Origin: Heterostelium multicystogenum
Lineage: Eukaryota > Evosea > Eumycetozoa > Acytosteliales > Acytosteliaceae
Reading direction: 5' to 3'
NCBI GenBank assembly: GCA_003667245.1
Contig: RCNN01000495.1
Location: 62,001-126,000, forward strand
Length of the DNA stretch: 64,000 nt
Made by a program: the position numbers and the translations under genes. The stretch's first letter is position 1. Every line of letters starts with the position of its first letter. Shown piece by piece: positions 47,468 through 58,226 of this stretch. Below the pieces are notes generated by a model that did not search any database, was not told the origin of the DNA, and worked only from the letters and a program-made list of their open reading frames with translations.

Positions 47468-48643
47468 CTATCGCAATGAAGTTCTACAAGTTGGACATGT
47501 ATTATGAGACTCTAGCCATTTTTGTTATTTCATCTTCGCAATATTGATGAGAGCAAGGTAAATAAATCAATTTATCTCCTTCTTTAAAATGTTCTAAACA
47601 AATCTATTTCTTCGGTTAGTAATGATAAATAGGTTGTTGATGATCGCGATGAAACTTACTCCACAGACATTGTTTTCGCTTTGTGAAGCTTTGGAAAATA
47701 AAAGTCGTTTAAGTTTGGCGATTTCATCAGGTGGAATACCCCTTGGGACATCTTGAAGCTCAGAGAGCTCTTCATAGGTCTGTGAATGAAGATGAGGGTG
47801 GTTCTCAAAGATATATTCTTCAGAGTCAACGTCGTATACTGTGTGTGGGAAAGATCGATGGTGGTGGTGATGTTGATTCAAATATTGATGGTTACGTAGA
47901 TTTTGTGATGTCATTGATTGAATAAACTGTTGATTGTGAACTGGCGTTCCATGGTTAACCATAACATTTTGATTGTGGATATGCATGTGTATCTCTAAAA
48001 CAGGTGTTGTTGGTGAAAATATTTGATGTGTATGTATTTGTTGTATTGGAGGTTGACGGCTCAAATGTGGCTGTTGAGGATGTGCATGCATGTTCGGAGG
48101 ATTTCGCTGTTGCTGGTGTGTCTGTTGATGTTGTTGTAAATGCGACTGAATTGAGTGTGATGGGTGCTGTTGTCGAGGCTGAGATTGAGATTGGCGATAA
48201 GTTTGTTGTTGATATTGTTGTGATTGAGGCTGCTGTTGTTGTTGTTGCTGTGGTGGTGGTGGTTGTTGTGGTTGTTGTAATCCTATATTATTTAAATGTT
48301 GAATATGATGTTGAAATTCTGGAGAATGTAGCATATTCATCTGATTGAGTTGATTAATATGGGTCATATGATTCAGCATCTGTAATCTCTCTAACTGTTG
48401 GATTTGAAGCGCTGCTTGCTGTGTGTGGATATTCATGTGCTCTTGCACAAAAGATCTATGTACATTTTGGCTGTCGGGGTTGCCATGGTGGTGGTGGTGA
48501 TGATGATGATGGTGTAAATGGTGATGGTGATGATGATGGTGTTGGTGTTGTTGTTGATGTTGTTGTTGAGGTTGTTGTCTCGAACTACCACCTCCATTAT
48601 TATGTTGTGAAGGTTGCTGTTGGTGATCGTCTCTGCTGCTCAT
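47468..48643 (-). CDS. His/Gln-rich RING-finger protein (E3 ligase candidate)
   Basis: Begins MSSRDDHQQQPSQHNNGGGS. The first 300 residues are mostly Gln and His repeats, including a run of about twenty His-rich residues (about 48485-48545). The end of exon 1 reads DVPRGIPPDEIAKLKRLLFS and then ENNVCG. After an intron (about 47609-47662) exon 2 gives ICLEHFKEGDKLIYLPCSHQ, YCEDEITK and, after one frame change at an A5 run, WLESHNTCPTCRTSLR with TAG at 47468. This is a C-terminal RING finger of the kind IPPDE-x-I-x-x-L plus C-x2-C found in many E3 ligases. Ligands are C-x2-C, C-x-H-x2-C, then E where a Cys is usual, and C-x2-C at the end. Likely a ubiquitin ligase; substrate unknown. His/Gln stretches are low-complexity and typical of the genus. 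Confidence 0.82.
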
Positions 48644-50349
48644 TGTATGTATAATTGTAAATGTCCAATAAGGAAATAAAGATTAATTAAAAAGTAATAC
48701 AATATAGATATTATGTGTAGAGGCTAGTCGTTGCTGTAATGTAGCGGTGTTCAAGCAGCAGAAGTGATCTTAATAGTATGTATTGGTTGTATTCCAGTAC
48801 TTTTGATCAAATTTGAATTAAAAGTAGGTAACAATTCGAGAATATCATCAATTAAAGTTTGATTGTATTTAGTAATACCTAATGTTATAATTGATGTATG
48901 TATATAAATTTGTACAAATAGAAAATAAATTACTTTAGTGATCTATTTAAAGATTAAAGTATATTTATATATAGATATATAAAAAAAAAAAAAACAAAAA
49001 TCAAAGTTGATAAATTAATAGTTTAGTCTATGGTTCTCTCTCTCTTCTAGTATCATTAATTATAGATATTTATAATTATGTTTGTAGTGTTAGTAGAATG
49101 ATTGAATGGTTAATTGATTCTTATGAAGAGAATTAAAAAAAGTATAAAGAAGTGAGAAGAGAGAGATATTAAGTTTAAACAAAAAAAAAAAAGATATATT
49201 TAAATACAAAGAAATTACTATAATAATAATAATAAAAAGATTGAATGATAGTTTTATTGTTTGTTGTTGTTGTAGTGTATATTGTTGTAGTTGTGTTTGT
49301 GTTTGGTTTTTGTTTTTGTTTTTTTTTGGAATGTTGTTATCTATTCAACACAAAACACAAACATATAAATAATAATAATAAACGGGTTAATCGATATTTT
49401 GAAAATAATAATGAATAAAAACTTTAATTAAACAAACAATAAAATAATCTTTTTTTTAAATGCAAAAACAAAAAAAAAACAAAACAAAGCAAATTCTTGG
49501 GAAGTCCAAAGAATCAAACGTTGTTGCTAATTGGTTTGCCAACCGAATTCAGTGCTAGAGTTGCAAGAAACAAATTCGGAATAAACTCGACCTAATATTT
49601 TAAGCTTTTTTGGACAACTCTAACCCATTTATCTATATTGATCATCAAAACTTACAACCATAAATAATAGGTGTCAAGTCATTTATATTTGCAGTCATAT
49701 ATATCCACACCTATCCAGATCTTGCAAATCTATTTTCATTTGGTGGTGTGGTTGGTGCTACAACGGTGTGTTTTCGTTTTTTTATAAACGATTCGTTTTA
49801 AGAAATCCTGGTGGTTCATAAGCCATACTTCTGGTCGTCCTAAAAGGTATTGAGATTGTTTTTTGAATTCTGAAACATCTTTTCATCTTGAATTATTTAT
49901 TACTTTTTTGTTTTTGCCAGTTCAAAAAAAAAAAAACAAAAAAATAAACTAAGATCCTTAAACTATAGATCTTAGAATTAATTCTGGGTACTTTTATCTC
50001 TAGATAAGAATAAGATAGGTCATGTCTTGTAATGATTGATTATCGTTCCGTTAAGATCATTGTCATTTCCAATAATCTGTTCACTCTATTGGCATATTAC
50101 CATGTAGTGTCAAGTATATCGGTTGAGTAGAATGATGTTTTGATTGGACAGTACTTTTGACACCCATCTTGATGTTCAAGTGTTGTGTGAGTGAGACACA
50201 GACTTTTGACACCCATTGTTAATGTTATAAATAATATTAATTTTTATAATACCTATAAAATGAATTTAAGTTTGTTGTTTGATTAAAAGTACATCTTCAT
50301 TTAGCTTTAGTTCTTGACATATTCAATTGATTAATATTAATTATCTAAA
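48644..50349. other. Long AT-rich spacer between divergent genes
   Basis: Separates the minus-strand RING gene from the plus-strand genes at 50350 and beyond. Contains A12-13 runs (48980, 49180, 49930), TTG/TGT repeats (49260-49300) and a mixed-composition segment at 49490-49860 without an open frame. The 50153-50216 direct repeats are listed separately. Confidence 0.5.
50153..50216. promoter_or_regulatory. Pair of direct repeats ACTTTTGACACCCAT
   Basis: The same 15-mer occurs at 50153-50167 and 50202-50216, 49 bases apart start to start, about 135-200 bases upstream of the ATG at 50350. In AT-rich spacer this is unlikely by chance. The CACCC core resembles the CA/GT-rich elements bound by the dictyostelid factor GBF; that link is inference. 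Confidence 0.45.
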
Positions 50350-50604
50350 ATGTTAATTAGTATGTATTTTAAACATTTTAAATCAGATTTCAAACAAACT
50401 AACAATTATTATCATGAAGAATCATTAGGACTGAATACCCTGGCATTTAGTTCCAATTTTAGTCAAATTAAAAGTGTTGATATGAATGTTGGAACTGGAT
50501 TTTCTAATACTCAAATCTATTATGGTATATCGACTAATAGTACAACTCAACAATCTAACAATTTACAACAGTGCCATCTCTATCCTGGTGAATATGGATT
50601 ATAG
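50350..50604 (+). CDS. Small hypothetical protein, 84 residues
   Basis: Intact frame starting MLISMYFKHFKSDFKQTNNY and ending TTQQSNNLQQCHLYPGEYGL with TAG. It is Asn/Ser/Thr/Gln-rich, with no signal peptide, membrane segment or known motif. An A/T-rich leader with TATA-like DNA and the repeated element at 50153-50216 lie just upstream, so it may be a short, regulated dictyostelid gene. It could also be a chance frame or a 5' piece of the following gene; the 200-base gap to TRAPPC12 has no clear donor-acceptor pair joining them. Confidence 0.4.
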   Translation: MLISMYFKHFKSDFKQTNNYYHEESLGLNTLAFSSNFSQIKSVDMNVGTGFSNTQIYYGISTNSTTQQSNNLQQCHLYPGEYGL

Positions 50605-50803
50605 AATCAATTTAATTGTGATCTAAAAAAGAAAACAAGAAGTTGTTAAATTCCAGAAAAGACACTCCAATAAATTTATATTAATATAATTTTCTACCAT
50701 CAAAAAATTGTAATTTTGGGTGATTTCATTTTTATGAATATCTTCTCTTCTTTGCATTACACCACATCACATGACATTACATTAGATTGGATTGGATGTA
50801 ACC

Positions 50804-52763
50804 ATGAGTAATAATCTTAACAGCAGCAATAGCAATACCAATCCACAACAACAGCAGCAGCAACCGAGGATTGCTTTCAATAATAATAATAATAATAGCA
50901 CCAACTTGTTTGCTTCGAAAGATCAGAGCTTGGGTTTGAACTTGAGTGGTAGCAATTTCTCTAATACTCCTGTCTCATCGTCGCCCAACAGCAACCATAC
51001 AATGTCTTTCAACTCTGCACCTACTTCACCTTTTAACACAAACCACAATAGTAAAATAATAATAGTAATAATAATAATAGCAACATTCCAAGATCGGCTT
51101 CATATAATCAGATACCTGTACAACAGCAACAACAACAACCTAAAACAACAGTCACTACAACAAACTTCGCCAATCGATTTTATGAGTTCGCCTTTGGGCG
51201 CTCCATCGCCACTACACACAGCACCATCACAGCCATCATTCTCAACAACACCAATTGTACAAATAGGATCAGCATCACATCTACAACAACAACAACATTA
51301 TCAACAGCAACAACCATTACAACCACATCAACTACAGCCACAACAACAAGGTTTAGTCGGAGATGAAGCTACCTTAAAGAAACTCATGGTAAGCTGTCAC
51401 ATATCTAAAGACTATATATACTCATTCTCATCTAATGTTTGAATTCAATAGAAATTAGGTAATTGGAACAATGTATTTAAAGTTGCAGATATGTGTATTT
51501 CCAATACAAACAATCCACAATCTATACTGCAGTATAAAGTATGTAGTTTTGTCTTGATTGATTGCAATACGATGGACTATGCTAACTAACATATCATCTA
51601 TAATTAGTTATGTAGAGTAATTGCACATGTAAAGATGAAAAACTACAAGGTTGCTTATGATGAGATCCAGGGTATTGGTGATATTCGTGACTTGGTCAAT
51701 TGCTATGAGGCATATCCACAGTTGTTCCCGAATCGCAAGGGTACAATGGTGCCGTTCTCGCTGAGAATCATCAAGGCAGAGTTGGCATGTCACTTGGGTG
51801 TCGAAAAGTATCAGTTGGACGCACTTTATGCTCTTCTTGCAATTTGCAAGCGTGAGATTGCCAATCTCGAACAGCAGCAGGCTCAGCAACAACAGCTAAC
51901 TGCATCCACATTGACAGCAGCAGGCGAACAGCACAAGAATGAGCACGAGCAGACATTATCGCCAGAGCAGCAGAGCATATATCTTTCACAGCTCGATGGA
52001 CTAACAGCTGCTAATTCAACAACATCTTTGCTCACACCAACACTTTCACCCTCGTTGAATGCATCCTCATCGTCACCCAACATCAACTCACTCATTCTCA
52101 ATGGTGGAATGGCTTCGGAATCAGAGGTATTTGAAAACAACAATGATAACAACTCAGTTTCAATATGGAAGTTAAGGGAGAGAAGAATCATATTTTCAAT
52201 CATTACTTTTATCATCCAAAAGAACAGGGACTATCTTTTGGCGATAAAGATTCTTGAGGATTTGATACAAAGACAGCAGGCAGACCAGTGGATCCTCTCG
52301 GCCTTGGGCCGTCTTCATCTACAGATGGGCAGCATCCACAACGCAGACACCATATTCAAGATTGCAGACCGTCTCATCCCCGAGCCAGAGATCTCTGTTG
52401 TCTCCTGGATGAATAAGGGACTGCTTGCAGTGGCCAGCGACCAATATCCACGTGCCATCGAGTGCTTTGAGAATATCTTAAAATTGGACCCAACCAATAT
52501 TGCAGCTGCCAACAACAAATGTATTTCGATGCTCTACACTTGTGACTTAAGCGGAGCTGTCGCGACTCTTGAACAGCTTATGCAGAAAGAAAAAAGAGAA
52601 ATCAATCGATGAAACACTTATCTTTAACATCTGTTCACTCTATGAGCTTTCATCAGAGCGTTCCAACGAGAAGAAGAAAGCAATCATGGGCGATATTGCA
52701 AGACGTGCACCCGACAACTTTGACTTTAAAGTATTCAAGATAACACAGCCACAAACTAATTAA
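50804..52763 (+). CDS. TRAPPC12-type TRAPP complex subunit (TPR protein)
   Basis: TRAPPC12 belongs to the TRAPPIII tethering complex acting between ER, Golgi and autophagosomes. The N-terminus (MSNNLNSSNSNTNPQQQQQQ) is Asn/Gln-rich. Two introns follow (about 51390-51451 and 51540-51605). Exon 2 reads KLGNWNNVFKVADMCISNTN and the long third frame has KMKNYKVAYDEIQGIGDIRD, CYEAYPQLFPNRKGTMVPFS, LRIIKAELACHLG: the YE-x-YP-x-x-FP-x-R-x-G-x-MVPF-x-x-RI signature of TRAPPC12. TPR repeats follow (SALGRLHLQMGSIHNADTIF, PRAIECFENILKLDPTNIAA, NNKCISMLYTCDLSGAVATL). The C-terminal segment ICSLYELSSERSNEKKKAIM is in another frame and ends at TAA 52763. A Gln-rich insert splits the TPR region (about 51865-52090). 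Breaks are near 51050 and 51120 (compensating) and 52590. Confidence 0.88.
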
Positions 52764-52891
52764 ATAATAAACTATCAAACTTCAATTATTATTAGATTTA
52801 CAATATTACATTAGTTTTCAAAAGTTTCATCCTCCTTTGAAAAATTAAAACTGGATTGTATGACTTTTGTGATGAGTGAGTTGTTTGATGA

Positions 52892-55460
52892 TTAATCATC
52901 CAACTTGTTTTTCTTTATTTCATTCTTTAAAAAATTCTTAAAGTCTTGTGATTTGGTTGCTTGGTTAATGAATGAATCTAGATCGAGATTATCATCGTCC
53001 TCCAAATCAATGTCATCATCAAACTCCATATTTTCTAACTCTCCAAGTAGTTTCGATAGATCCATATCGTCTTCTTTGTCGACAATCTCTCCTTCCAATG
53101 CTGGTTTCTTTGTCAGATATTGCTTTGGATCGATATTCTTTGCCATTTCCATTGGATTGAATCTGTATTGTTCTGCTTTCGACATGAGTTCTCTCATTAT
53201 CTCTGGATCTTGTCGTAATTCATATTCCTCCTCTTTGAAATCATCATCATCATCGAAATCGTTGTCGAAATCTTCCTCATTGTCCTCTTTTCTCTCCTTC
53301 ATGAGTCGTCTTAACTCCTCTTCTTCATTTTCTATATCTGTAAGTGATCTATTGAATAGCTGAGACATCTTGCTTCCACCTCCTTCTTTTGAGATCATTT
53401 CTATGAGTGGTGCATAGCTCCTGAAGCTTTCATTAAATTCTCTTCTTTCTTCTTTGCTCATGTTCTTGGCGAGTTGCATCAGTTTCTCTAGAGATTCACC
53501 AAATACCTCTTCGTCCTCGTCCATCTCGTGCTCGGCCAACTCTTCAGAGAGATACTTTCCCATCTTGTGCATTGAAGACTGGCTAATTGGTTCGCCATGC
53601 TCGTCAGTCGGAGAGACTATAGATCCATTCTCCCAGTAGACTTGATCCATAACTTCGGATGGACGATTCTTGATTCTTCTATCTCTATCAATAATTCTTT
53701 CTTGCTCTATAATCGATACTTTGTCTGATCCATCTGTGATGATACTATCAAGCTTATTGATGATTCTGTTGATAGGTACATCCTTTGGAAGCAAGTCAGT
53801 TGCACTATCGAGTGATTTAATATACTTCTTTTGCAGTTGTTTCTCTTTTTCGTCAAAGGTCATCTTGAGACCAGACATTCTTTCAATATCGTTAATTTCA
53901 TCATCATTCTCATTCTCTAACTCTTCATCATCGATGTCAAGATCGTCTTCGCGCAAAACGGTCGAACTCATCTTCTCCAAACTTCTCTTTCTCTATTGTT
54001 GCCAATTCAGATAGCTTATTCACAGTGTGTGAAACACCAAGCTCTTCTGGCTCGACTGAATTGTCCTCCATTGATGATACTCTTGTTCCTGGTACTTCTG
54101 AAGAAGACAACAATATGTCCTCAATGCCAAAGTCCTGTTCTTTATACAACGATCTTTCTGTATCATTGTCATAGTCTACTTCTTGATTATCTTCTGCTAC
54201 TTCAGCCGCTTCCTCAGCAACCTTTTTCCTCAGCCTCTAAGAATCCTGGGAACTTTTGCTCGACCGCTTCCATAATCTTATCCATCATTCCTTCATCGAG
54301 CTTCTCGTATACAGTATTGATTTGGTCTGTTACACCGAGCGCATCGGTCAACACGTTGCCATACTTATCAGTTAGTTGATCGAGCTCCTTTGATCTACCA
54401 GTCTCATTCAAGATTTCAACCAACAAAACTCCGCAATCTACATTCACAGGGTGATCGATTGGATACAATTTCGATTAGAATTTCTGGTTGCATTACGAAT
54501 AAATGGCTCGGCTTCTTCATGTCGTTGATGGAATGCCAAGTACTCTGCATGATTCAGGTATGCAATGCCCAACATCTCATCTTTCAGCCAGAGCGACTTT
54601 AGATGATCGTCTTTGGGAGAAGCTCTTACTTGCTCTCGCCACTCGATCTCCAAGATATCAACCGCCTGCTTACTACGAAGAACAGCTTCGTCCATGTGCT
54701 CCAATCTCGAGTTTGCCTCACCCATGTTGAGTATGAGTGCAGCGTATTCTCTCAAGCTGAAGTGATGTTGATGGTTTAGGCCACTGCTAAATAGATTACG
54801 AACGTAGAGCAGTGCTTTATTGTATGACTCCAATGCTTCCTTCCACTTTTCTTCTGATTGATGTTGGTAGCCGATAGATGACAATGCCTTTGCCAGCTTA
54901 CTGAACTTCTCGATTTCGTCATCAGAGAACTCTTTCTGATTGGCGAGCACCAAGAAATCCAAGGTAGCCGATGTCTCATAAGGAGGTAGTCTTGGTTTGA
55001 ATGGTTTAGCTTGATTAGGATTTACAAAATTGACATTTATATTTTCATTTGACTTCTGTTCCAATGGATTCTGTATCTGATAGGTGCCATTTGCCACTGT
55101 TTAGATCTGTCTTATAATTGTTAACAACTTTTCCACCTCCAGTAGAAAATGAATCTTTTTTCAGAGTCGAATAGCCTCGACTGCCATCAAAACATCCAAT
55201 CGAATGTAAACTATTATTATATGTATTTACTTTAGAATCAATAAGTCAGTACAAATTGATCGACAGCTCTTCGAAGATCAGGTGAAAGTTATAAGACTGC
55301 AACTCTCTATGTTTCCTAACTTACATTGATGAATTCTACCAACATTCCAGCTACTGCTACCAATACTTCTACTTATACATCTTGTACTATCTATACTAGA
55401 TATAATATTAAATCGTAGATTTGAGATATATTTATTAGTTAATCTAATAAAGTTACTCAT
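52892..55460 (-). CDS. Mitochondrial TPR-like protein with long acidic tail
   Basis: Start MSNFIRLTNKYISNLRFNII at 55460 is Arg/Ser-rich; after an intron (about 55205-55325) the sequence reads FDGSRGYSTLKKDSFSTGGG, a classical presequence end. A TPR-like region follows: FSKLAKALSSIGYQHQSEEK, WKEALESYNKALLYVRNLF, HMDEAVLRSKQAVDILEIEW, AYLNHAEYLAFHQRHEEAEP. In further frames come ELDQLTDKYGNVLTDALGVT and DEGMMDKIMEAVEQKFPGFL. The last 360 residues (52892-53980) are very acidic (DEELENENDDEINDIER, DFDNDFDDDDDFKEEEYELR) but contain ordered pieces such as PSEVMDQVYWENGSIVSPTD and QYRFNPMEMAKNIDPKQYLT. I recognise no family for the tail. Frame breaks near 55065, 54470, 54225 and 53945. Convergent with TRAPPC12, 128 bases apart. 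Possible role in mitochondrial gene expression is only a guess. Confidence 0.75.
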
Positions 55461-55623
55461 TTCTGCAAAAAAGTTAATTACAATTAAAATTAAAACGAGT
55501 CGTTTTTTTAAAAAGCAGGTGTTTCCCAAATTTTACAAAGTTTATAAAAGTTACTGCTAAAGTTTAGATAGGAACCCTTTTTTGATGAGTTAATTATTTT
55601 TGAATATTTACATTTATTTATAT

Positions 55624-56608
55624 TTATATGATTTTTTTGAAAGTGGCTCTAGCAATTCCTAAATTCTTTTGTAGGTACCACTTTGGAGCAGGTTCAAAAA
55701 GATCTGGAGTCTCGACTATAGTACCATTGTCGTCGAAAAATTTATCATAGAAAATTCGCTTTTCTTTCACTGACAAGGTCTTTAACCATCGATTTTTTAT
55801 GTCATCATTGGTCCTCTTGGGTATTATTTTGGTGTAGTCCATCCAAGAATTCTTATATTTTGGATAATTTATAATAATTAAGAGGTCTTCGTAAATTGAC
55901 CAAGGAATACCCTTATCTCCATTGATTTTTGGTTCGAGGACACAAACATATCGATTTCGACATTGTTTGTTGGATCTGGTACCCAAGATCGATGAGATCT
56001 TCATCCAGTCACAACAATGAGACTATATAGATGGATCAGCAACTCGTCTTCTGCCGGGGTCCAATCTCCTTTGACCCACTTCTCACTATTAAGTTGGTAT
56101 TTATTTTGGGTATTTTTTTCGGATATTATTTTCTTTTAGGAGATTCCATTTGACTTTGTTTTACTCTTGGAATTTCATTTGAGACTAATTCGGGTGAAGA
56201 TTGGCACTCCTGGATGGTATTTCCAGAGCTGTGAATATCAGAGTCTTCGGAGTCTGAGGCTTTATAAAGTTCATTGTGTGAATATACAGGAGAATATACA
56301 AGGCTAGTATTTTCAGGTTGACTTGGAACAGGCTCTTGATAAATATGTGAAGTGAAAATAAAATTACTTTCATTGGTGAAGTTTAATTGGTTGGAAAAAC
56401 AAGAAGGATCCCACTGCAATGGCAAAAGGGCTTGAGTGATAAGGCTATCGGAATCATCAGAACCTAAGAACGAGCTTTGGTACGGTGAGGATGAGTATTC
56501 ACTTGAATCAAAAAGATGTGAAGGTGAAGAAAAATAATATATCAGCAAGCGATAGTGAGGAGTCTTCATATAACTCTGACATATTTGAAATTGGGAATAA
56601 AATGACAA
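55624..56608 (-). CDS. Myb-domain (R2R3-like) DNA-binding protein
   Basis: The first frame (start MSFYSQFQICQSYMKTPHYR, 56608) is a Ser/Asn/Pro-rich region of about 160 residues ending IPRVKQSQMESPKRK. After a frame change (about 56030-56120) two tandem Myb repeats follow: R1-like KWVKGDWTPAEDELLIHLYS (W, D/E pair) with WMKISSILGTRSNKQCRNRY as second and third helices; and R2-like IPWSIYEDLLIIINYPKYKN, WMDYTKIIPKRTNDDIKNRW. Spacing of the Trp residues and the NKQCRNRY / NDDIKNRW recognition helices are typical. The tail ENSLK-like region ends IARATFKKII, TAA 55624. Probably a transcription factor of the dictyostelid Myb family. The first start is uncertain because the leader is hydrophobic and atypical; a downstream Met (MKTPHYR) is an alternative. 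Confidence 0.82.
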
Positions 56609-58226
56609 CTGAATGTGATTTAGGAAAGATAAGTTTAATTTATATCTTATTGCTTAGATAAGATTTATATTAATTAAATACATTCATTTATAAACGAATA
56701 ATGTAAAGAAAGATTGGTTGTGGTAGTGGTTAACATGTCAGTGCTATTAACTGTGACACTTCTGACACTATTTACACTCTAAATAAGAAGGTTAGTTAGT
56801 AATTAAAAACAAAAACAATAGGAATTTAATATGAAATCAGACATATAGGAGTAATGAGAGTTTGTAAGTTGGAAAGATCATCATCCCACTTCCATTCTCA
56901 CAAATTCAAACACCAATCATTATGATTATTGGAAAGTGTCTTCAAGAAATGCTACTTTTAAAACTAAATTGTTTTTTTGGATTGATGTTCGTTGTACCAA
57001 CCAAGCTTGTTTAATTTCCCACATCTATCTTTTTGCTTACATAACAGACACTTGCTCATTCTTTTTGGGTTGGTAACATCATTTCAAATACAAATCAATT
57101 TCCTTTAGTGATTAATGTTAAATACTTTAACTTTACTGTAAATGTAATAATTTAATCTTATCAAGCTAGCAATCAATCAAGCAATCAATCAAGCAATCAA
57201 TCAAGCAAACTAGCAAGCAAGAAAATATACACACTGCTGTATGAAGTGTTTAAGATATGTTTTTAAACTAACTGGCAATTGACAATTAAATGACTGGTGG
57301 TAGCCAATCAAAATCTTTTTTGTGTTTTCGAACAATAACCACATAATCCTCAAACACCCATATTCGATTGAACTCATATGACTGACAGTTATCAACACTG
57401 ATCACTCATATTTAGGTGAATATGAATGAATGCCTATAGATTGCTACTCTATTTGGATTTGATTAGTGATTGTTCACAACTTGAAAGTTAATCACACCTA
57501 TATCTAACCATTACCCAGTCACAGATAAACTTTAAGGTTTATTGTTATTGTTGTTGATGGTAGTGGTGATGGTGGTATTAATTAATTAGTATGGATGGGT
57601 TATTGTTGTTGTTATCGTCTTCAAGCGATAATATATTTGTTGTAGCTGCTGCCATAATCGTTGTTAATATGATTATCTAAACCCATTCCTTTTCCTTTTT
57701 TTAAGCATATTCTTAATATATATGATTGATTGATTAACATTAACATTAACATTAACATATGCAAGTTCAACAAATGAAAATTAACTCTTTATGTACTTCC
57801 TATGGATTAGTAGTAGAGCTGTCAAACTTCACCATTGATCGAGTTTCTATCATCAATCTATTTTAATCTCGTTCGTTCATATTATACATTTTTATTAAAC
57901 TTCACACAATTTACTGTTGATTCGATTATTAATCATAAAATAGTACTATTTTATTAACTTTTGGGCAATCGAGATTCTGAAGAGAATGAAACCAGTAGTA
58001 TAGATTCTACAAGATATCTATCCATCCATATCGACAGTGAAATAGCTCAGTTTAGCCAATTTATTATAATAATGGAACTACACTTACTACCAACCATTGA
58101 TTGGTAATTAATCAATTTTAATGAATGAAAATCATAGATGATATTCAGTTTAGAAATTGATTGCTTAGGTGGTTTTATTATATACAGTTTAATTTAATAC
58201 CTAATGGTATATTAGGTACATATTCT
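56609..58226. other. Long AT-rich spacer
   Basis: Contains the AATCAATCAAGC tandem repeat (57171-57206) and a CATTAA-type repeat (57735-57760, taacattaacattaacat). No coding frame over 65 codons. Stretches at 57780-58150 show no recognisable product. Confidence 0.5.
57171..57206. repeat. Three tandem AATCAATCAAGC units
   Basis: Three exact 12-base copies, followed by degenerate aaactagcaagc. In spacer DNA between the Myb and MADS genes. Confidence 0.8.

Noticed and set aside
48004..48348. Plus-strand Val-rich ORF
   Set aside because: Antisense shadow of the CAA/CAT repeats of the RING gene.
57171..57206. CRISPR-like array
   Set aside because: The 12-base units are contiguous with no spacers; it is a simple tandem repeat in eukaryotic DNA.
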